Below, piece after piece: positions 40,001 to 49,000 of a DNA stretch of 64,000 bases (its first letter is position 1; each line of letters opens with the position of its first letter). The position numbers and the translations under genes were made by a program. Source of the DNA: Eledone cirrhosa (lineage: Eukaryota > Mollusca > Cephalopoda > Octopoda > Eledonidae); the NCBI GenBank assembly GCA_964016885.1, contig OZ024743.1, positions 339,860,907 to 339,924,906 on the forward strand, in the 5' to 3' direction. The notes under the pieces are model-generated. The model made no database searches. It was not told the origin of the DNA and was given only the letters and a program-made list of their open reading frames with translations.

Positions 40001-43000
40001 CTTGATCATTGGCTTAACACAAGAACTCTCACTACTCTGTTGGGGGTGGGGTAGGAAGTATGCAGTGGGTTGAGGCATGACAAGAATAATGTCTTGGATG
40101 TATAGTGGGTGTAGTATGGGAGAGGCAACCTCAGAATCATTGATAATTTAACAACTAGAAAGGAAATTGCTTTTGAATTTAAAGGGTGGGGTTGCAGTGA
40201 TAGTCAAGATAATTACTGGAGGGGTGGCAAGTGGGTGGATCAGATCACATTTTATGCTGATATGCAAGTGTTCTCCTGCTCAGCATATTACCAATCCTTG
40301 TGGTCCATTGTATAGTTCGGTTTAAGGTTAGTTTTCACTCCTTCATCCCATATCTTGTTGGACCTCTGTCAGTTCTGCTCGTGAAATTGACATGCACTCT
40401 TAACATAGTTCTCGGGGAGACTACAAGTACAACTCATGACCTTACAATTACGAGCCGAACAGTCAAACCACTAGCCTTCACATATATTCAGAGTTTCATA
40501 TTGCCACTTCATTAACATGTTATCATACAAGCAACCGTAATATATAAAAAAAGGTCTATGATAGAGAATTATAAAAAATGTACAAAAATAATATATAAAT
40601 ATTTAAACAATGGAATGTATTGAGCGAGAATTGGTCCTCAACCTGTATAGGATGACTGACTTGGTCTGTAACAACTCATCTAGTCTAAACCAGTATGGAA
40701 AAGGGATGTAAATATGATGTCATCATCATCCTTGTTTTCTGATATCACTGGTTAGACAGGTTGCCCACAAAGGCAGGTCAGATGACCTTATACATTCCAT
40801 TTTAGTGTGTTTTCCCATGTTGGATGGCCATCCTAATGCCAACCACTTCATGGTATTTGCCAGGTTTGTTTTTTCGTGGTACCACCTGATAGGTTCAACA
40901 GGGTGCATTTTTTGTTGCACCAGTACCACTGCATTGCAGCATGGGTTGGGTGCGTTTTATCATGGCAGGGGACGAGAACGGAGATTAGGTTGCTTGTTAT
41001 TAGATGGAAGCTGTATGGGGTGGGGCATGTCTTTCCATGCTAGTATGCCTGGGCAGGGAATTTAAGGAGAAGTTTGGCAGTGTGAGTTGTAGGGTAGTGT
41101 TGGATCATAGGATGGTCTTGAGAAGGAGAGTTATGGTGCATCTGACTTTGGGTAGCAGTTAGAGGTGTGAGTGGGAAGAGAGACTTGGTTGGTAGAAGAG
41201 TAGGTGAAAGAAATAGCTAATGAAGAGGGTGGGGATGATGGAAGAGGCAGCCTAAGTGTTGTTACATCTTTCTGCCTTTAATCCCACCTGTGTAGGTATG
41301 TGCGTCTTCTATAGTAAGGCATATTGCAGCCATATTGATATTAGAAAACTTTAAAATATTCCTATAATAAGATATATTGTTCTATTATTTGCTAATTTAA
41401 AATGTTTACCAGGTTACAACAGAAGAAGTGATCGAGGTTTTGAAAGAAAAGGCTTCGGTAATGAGAGGTTTGTATGAGTTATTAAATTATTAAAGTATGT
41501 CAAGTAAGATGTCTTGTTTTGATCATGCAGCAGAGCCAAATGGTTAACCCTTTAGCATTTAAACCGGCCATATCCGGCCAGAATTCTCTCGTCTCTTTCT
41601 GTCCAAATTGGCTGCAATCGGTTGCTCATACTGATGTTAAGGTATTGTTCTCAAAATGAATATCAAAATCTCATTGATTCAATATTATGTGAGATAATAT
41701 GTAAGATAAAGCCTTTACTGCGAAAATACAATTGTAAATATAGAGTAATTTAAATGCTAAAGGGTTAAGGAGTTTGCTTCATAATCATTAGGTCCTAAGT
41801 TCAATCTCACTGCATGACATGTTGTGTAAGTGCCATTTACATAGCCTTGAGAGTGAAACTGAGTAGACGGAAACAGACAGACTGCACTTGTAATCCAATG
41901 GGCCAGTCATGTCACACAGTGTCCTGCTGAATCTCCCTGAGAATTACACATCTGTGAAATGCTCAGCCATTTACATGTTAATTTCATGAGCAGGGTGCTC
42001 TGTTGATTAAACACCTCATCATTGAAGCTGATGGAAGTCCATTCCATTCTTGTTTTGATCTCTGCTGATACATTCCGTTCACTTTTTCTCATTCTATGAT
42101 TATTTAAAAAAATATTTCAACAAATCTCTGTTTTGGAGACCATGTCTTTGAATATATCTTGGTTTATATATGTATAATCTTAAGCACTTTGTTTACTTTT
42201 TCAGTGATCCAAGCCGTGAATCCAGTTCTGGTGAGTTGTTTTTATCTTGCTATTTTGTTATTTCATTTCATTTTAACCTTTTTTGTACTGGTCTTGTGCC
42301 ACAAAACTATGTTTTGAAGTATTTATATTTATGTAAAAATCCTTCATCATAATTTTATTTAAGAACCTTTGTTAAGCAATGTCACAAACACCAGATAAAT
42401 AATGAGAAAAATTAGTTATATTACTAAATCCCTTCAAAATTGAATTACATAGGCAGTATCTACCATTAGTAATATGGAAACAAAAGCTAATGCTAACCCA
42501 CCTGGAACTGCCTATACTAAAGTGTTCATAATTAACCCTTTCGTTACCATATTTCTAACCAAAATACGTGTTTCAATTAATTGCTAACATAATCATAAAT
42601 TTAGTCTGGTTTCATTAAACAACTCTAACTTTTTTATTTATCAACATATTAATGTGATTTTTGGAAGAAAATTTAACGAAAGGTTCTCAACCAATTCTAT
42701 TCCATAATTTTTGTCTCAAAGTGACTCTAAATACAGGTAAATTCAACAAAATATGAAATTATTTAAATTTTGTTCAAACATCGCTATAGAAAATGGGTTA
42801 TTAGCTAATATTCAATTGTGTATACAACAAAATTTTACTATAGAAGAGTTGTGCACATTACTGGATTTATCAGGTGAATTTAAACACACAAAAGACAGGT
42901 GTACCATAAAGGTATAAACAAAACGAAAGACTGGAATTTGTCTGTGAAGAAAACTAGAAAACAAAATACACACACACTATCAACTAGATTAAATAAGTTC

Positions 43001-46000
43001 TCCCACATACATAGATATGAAGAAATATACAATAATGATTTACAAAAGAAATTAATCAAAACTCATCACTCACCTTACAGGAAAATTAAAATTACACATA
43101 AAGAAAACTAAAAACGAAGTAAATTTGAAAATATTAATAAAATAAAATCACACATATATACAAATCAAACAATATTCCTATCATGAAAACTTGCAAAGCT
43201 CCCTGCTCTACATAATGCAACCTTGCAGAATGCACATTGGAAAGTTGTTTCAACAGACCTTCCACTAGGAGCTTTCCTTTTTTGATGAAGGCATTCACGA
43301 CACTGCTTTTTGCGACCCTCGATTTTTTTTTTTTTTTTTTTTTTTTCTAATTTATGGAGATCGGCTGAATTCAGAGGGATATCTTTCTGGCAGGCTTTGT
43401 TTTTTCTCCCTACAGTTATTTTTTTTTTAGGAATAACCAGCTCTTAATTGTGTTGCTATATCTGCTCGGAACTGCAGATGGTCACATCGCTTTCGAGCCG
43501 GTCCCGATTTGGTATATAGTATAAACGCATTAGTAATATTCATATTTACTATATACCAAACAAGGTATTGCCACCATTTATTTCCCGATCTGCCAACTGG
43601 ATAATAAGACATCATCTGATTCATCCGATCTACACCACCCATGTACCTGTTATAATCGAGATTCACAAATGGGGTGCCATTTTCATCCACATGTGGCCGT
43701 GCACAGGTAGGCAGAAAATTGATCTGCCTCTTATCTCTGTATGCGGTCGCTAGCAAATTTCCTTTCTGCTGTTGAATTATTTCACCTTTTTTTTTTTTTT
43801 TTGCTTTTTTTTATATCCAACGGCAGTCTTTTTCTATTAGCGATCACTGTAGCACATGTATGTGTTGCCACAGTATCTAAATTCTCCGCAAGTTTGACCG
43901 AACTGAAAAACCGGTAAAAAAAATAATATACGGTCCTGGTTATGGTATGGAAGTGATAAATTCGAGGCCATGCTGACTTACATAATTGTCTCTTTTGCCA
44001 CTATAAAATTCAAATCCAGAGCAGTACCCAGTATTCGATTCGCAAATCTTCCAAACTTTGAAACCCCATTTTGTGGGCTTTCTTGTCGAAAACGCACTCG
44101 GCCTTTATAGCCCACCATACCCTCATCGATAGATAAATATCTCCCTGGTTTGTAAACTGTTTTATATGTGTTTTAAACACAATCAATGAGGGGTCTTATT
44201 TTAAATAAGGGATCATAGTTTGGTTCTCCACGTACTGGTGTACTGCTCGTGTCTCTTACATGTAAATATTGCGTCAATTTTAAAAACCGTGTCCTCGTCA
44301 TTCTACTTGAGACATATTCGTCTCCAAAGGGTTCATCGCTACTCCAGTAATTTGTAATTCTGGGTAGCGTTCTAATGCCCATAATAATATTTATGGCAAA
44401 ATAAGCTCTAATTTCATTTAAGCTTGTGGGAAACCACAAACTATCCTTTTTTTTCGCTTTGTTTACTTTCAGCGTAACGGTTTGTTTCCGCCGTAATGAT
44501 TTCAAACAAGCTCATAGGAAAAAGTAAAAAGAAATAGACTAAAGCTTTGCTCTCCTGGGATAGACTGTGACTTGGTCCAGTTTCTTGACAAAAATCACTG
44601 AAAGAAACAGTTTTTAAATTTTTACTCCATTCAGGTGCCAATTCATTTTCTTTATCGCTGTCATCGGAACTCTCGGATTCACTGTTTTCACTTTCGGAAA
44701 ATGAAACATCGGATTCATTATCAAATACCACGTGCTTTTTTTTTTTCAGTTATAGAGTTAGATTTTTCAAGGTCTTCAGTGGAAAATCCTTCGAATTCTG
44801 ACTTGCTGCTTGACTGGTATCCATTTTTTTGTCAGAATTACAAATTTTCAAAACACAACAGGAACAAATTTGGAAAAAAATCTCCCAAAATTCACAGAAT
44901 TAAAATAACACGTCGATCGTTGTCCAAAACTGTAGCTCAATTGTTTACGCAGTATAATCACGTGTTTTCACGAATGTACTAACGAGATTTGCTCTGATAT
45001 TCTCATTTAAATATGAATGTGTGAGTTTGGGCGGCTTGGTCACATGAACCAACATTTTTTTCGGGCGGTTTGGTAACGAAAGGGTTAAATTAAAATTCCC
45101 ATTATAATACCAATAATAACAGGATTTCAGTTGGTCAACACCAACATAATACATCAATATATAAAGTTGCAAAAATTACACGAAACACCTCCAAAAATTT
45201 GATTATGTTGAAAATTATTGTAACACACTAGAAATATAATCATGAAAGGTCTTTTGTGTGTAAAGTGAAAATACATATAATAACTATATAAACAACTTTA
45301 AGGTATCTAAATTGGCCAAGCTTGTGATTCTATGTTGAAAAATACATATAGTTCAGATAGGTTTGAATAGTTGAGTTAAAATAATATTAAATGTAGGCAC
45401 AGACATGTTCTATTTATGTGACTTTGAGTTTAGTACTATAACATCGTAAATTGGGCAATACCTTCTGAATGAACTGGGTAAATGAAAACTGAAAGTTTGT
45501 GTGTGTATATATATATATATATATCACCATTTAACATCTATTTTCCATGCTTACGTGGGTTAGGCTGCTGAGGCCAGACTGGTCAGGTGACTAAGTCCTG
45601 CTCATATGCTTTTTTTTTTTTTTTTTTTTTTTTTTTGCTTGGTTTCTATGGCTGGATGCCCTTCCTAACCAACTACTTTACAGGGTGGACTGGGTACTTT
45701 TGTAGTGGCACCAGCAAAAACAACCTGTCCTTGTTCTTCCATGCCAGCACGTCTGTGTGTGTGTCTATCTTTTCCCTGTATGTCTTCATGGGGACACTAG
45801 TTGAGAAAGTAGTGTTGTTTTGTTTGTCTTGCGGCTTAACAGTTCAAAGAAGATTAGCGAGATAAGTACCATACTTGGATAAAAAACCAGATAAAATATA
45901 ACCATCGAGAACTAAATAAGTTATAGGAACCATAAATGTGTGTGGAAGTTTTGCTCTGATTTGTTACAAACAAAAAAAAACATTTAAAAAAAAAGTTTTA

Positions 46001-49000
46001 TATATATATATTATATTATATTAGATCCTCCAAAGGACAGGCCACGATTAAATTTGAAACCTAGATCAACCACAGCAGCTGAGTCAGTACCTGAATCCTC
46101 GTCCTCCATTTTTGGTGGTGCTCGTCCTGTTGATACCAGTCAAAGAGAAAAGGAGATAGAGGCCCGAATCCGTCGTGAAGGAGATTTAATAAAAGCTCGG
46201 AATGAGGAAGAAAAGGAAAATAATTATTACAGGTGTGTTCTCTCATATTTATATATATATGTGTGTGTGTGTTTAAATATTATACTAAAACGAAGCTGGT
46301 TATCAGATTGGACCAAGTAAACTATATTGGTCACTCCATTGCTGATACTATCTGCCTGTCCCAACTCCTTGCAGAAGCATCACTACTTTTCCAGTTAGGG
46401 GAGAGGTATTGATCCTGAAAGGATGAAAGGCAAAGCTGGATTTGACTCGGTGTGAAAAGAGCTAGGGCAAATACCAAAGCATTTAATGACTCTACCAATT
46501 CACTGCCTATTACATTAAAACAATTGCTTTAGTATATTATTTCTATTGACAGCCATAGAAGTGTATTTTGAATAATGTTATTGAAGTTACACGAAGTTGA
46601 AAAAGTATTAAATTGTTGAGGCTAATGTGCAATTATTGTTATGGCTCATACTTATGTAGATTTTGCTGGCTTTTCCTAAGGTTGCATCTTATAGGAGGCT
46701 TTTGGCTGTTTTTGTGATAGGAACCTGAGTCTTAACTGATGTGCAGTAAATAGTTGTCAAGATCATAAAAAGAATTTTGCTAGCTCTTGGTGTCCACTAT
46801 ACTCTCTATTTTTTCAACTTTGTGTATCTTCAATAGTTTCATTTTTGGTGGCCCAATAACTGAGTCTCAGGCAAAATGAGATGGTAGTGATCCCAAGTCT
46901 GTAAAGCAAACTTCTTTAGTATTGGTATTTGTCATAAACTATATCACAGATGGTTGATATCAAGTAGTATCTCTAGTTAGAGAAATTACAGTGAAAGTCT
47001 TCTGCAAAACAGTATTGCCAAAAATACCACCAAATGCATCAACAGTCTATATAGGAGTACTTACTAGTGCTGCAGGCATAAGCATAGACTTTTGTGTGTG
47101 TCTTCCTCTACCAAACAGCTAATTATTTTGTGATGGATAATCATAAACTTTATATCCATATTAAAATTTCTCCATTCTGCCCTTCAGGTCAAATGATCGT
47201 TACTCCAGCAGCCAGTTTCCTGCTAAAGGGGAAAGGGATAGTTCTCGGCGAGATAAAAGACAAAGTGGTGGAAGCAGCAGCTCCTCACAAGGAAAAGGTA
47301 TAAGGCTCAATGAGTATTTCTAACTCTGAATTAAGTAGAATGCAATTTACCATGAAAGTTAGTGCAGTATTATAACATTAATAGCAATCTATGCCAGTAC
47401 ATTAGTTGATCTGTGGTATGATGTAATGGAAGTAAGCAAAAAGTATAAGTTTAAACATTACAACTCTGTTTAGGTTGATTACATATTCTAAAAATAGTTG
47501 GAAATAATGGCAGAATTCCTTCTATCATGCTTTATTATAATAATGAAAATTGTGTACAGTGTCATGTGTGGAGAAACACCTCCAAATGTCTGAGCAGTAC
47601 TCCATTTCTGAGTGCATTCAGCTCTTGCTGTGGTACAATAGATCATCATGCTTAGGAACGTTTTTGAATGGTAGAATGAGCTCATTCTAACCACTACTCT
47701 GATGACAAACAATGTCGGAGTCCCATCTCAGATCAAGTGTGGATTTAAAACCTAAGAGTTTATCCACACAAGATTATTTCAAAGCACTCCTATCCATCAA
47801 AATGGAGGAAGGTCAGGAATTTCATGATGGCGGAGATAAGATCACATAGTATGGTACCCTCTTGTCAAACGCGAACAAGAAGTATTAAGCAGAACAATCA
47901 ACCATCCACTATATATTATCATAAGCTGAAATCCAGGTATAAATTATTGTCCTTAAATGCTTGTAGTTTAGGCAACAAGATCACAACAAATTTAAAATTA
48001 ATTGAAAGACATAGACAATGTATTCATTAGAAATATAGTTGCAAAAGGACTGAGTAGTTTTGTGGTATAGGTCTCCAGGTGCAGAACTCTGTAAATGTCA
48101 GTTTTGCATTGTAAGCTTTGTTATGTGAATCTACTTGAAAAAGAAATTCTTTATTTTTGAAGAAATAGTTTTATGAAAACTAATGAAATTTTCCAACATC
48201 ATGGGATAGTTTAGGTATGCATATTATATTTCAACTTAAGCAAGCAATTGCTTAAAATGAATAATTATTTTGTTAAATAGCACAAAACCAACCAAGAACT
48301 AGATGTGATAGTAGAGACTCTAGTAATTCAGAACCAAACACAGATGAAAAAGAAGAAAAACAAGTGCCACTTTCTCCTAGAAAAGAAGATCCTCCAACCA
48401 AAATGGTGCCTGCACCACCACCCAAAGAGAATATTTGGGAAAGACGGAAAACTGAACAGCAGTCAAATAAAGGATCAGAAAGTTCCCGAAATCAGGTTTG
48501 TGTTGCTCATGCTCACTCTTTCTAATTACGCCTGTTCATCATCCTCATCATTTTAATAGTATCCCTTCACTTGTCTCTTTCCTTTGTCATCGCCTTTGTG
48601 ATGTTCTGCATTCTGAGATCCACTGCCACCACTTCTGCCCCAAATACATACTAATAAATATTATTTTTTATTGTTTGCAGAAACAATATGATTCTTCAAA
48701 AAGAGGGGAAGAAGCTAGTGAAAATGGTAAATACTTATTTTATATTCCATCATTGACTTATTTTGTAAAACTAGTTTTAATGGATTTCATTGTGTTACAC
48801 TTCTAATTGTTGTTTGTATTAACTTTTTTGTTGTTCTGACTATCATAAGGATGTTTATTTGTACATTTGAAGTGTAATTGCTCTTGTGACTCCGAGAGAT
48901 AGTCATCGCTCCCAGGTGCATCTCATATACTTTAGAAGATGCTGTTGTAATCAGGTTTAGGAGATCATCTATTCTCTCCACCTTGCGAGGATATACCTCA

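Larger units (their letters stand above)
39346..41412 (+). other. eIF4B intron 7
   Basis: 2.1 kb with LINE/SINE 3' UTR scraps: 39550-40080 (inverted units), 40620-40720 (plus, ending ATGATG) and 40725-41060 (minus, starting CATCATCATCC), the last two meeting tail to tail. Confidence 0.6.
42231..46024 (+). other. eIF4B intron 9
   Basis: 3.8 kb, two thirds of it the near-complete piggyBac at 42536-45084; also an inverted LINE tail scrap at 45525-45730 with a poly-T run (45611-45636). Confidence 0.7.

Noticed and set aside
42899..43111. Basic 70-codon ORF (MYHKGINKTKDW...)
   Set aside because: Lies inside the piggyBac element between the transposase stop and the left terminal repeat; AT-rich composition explains the Lys/Asn-rich reading.
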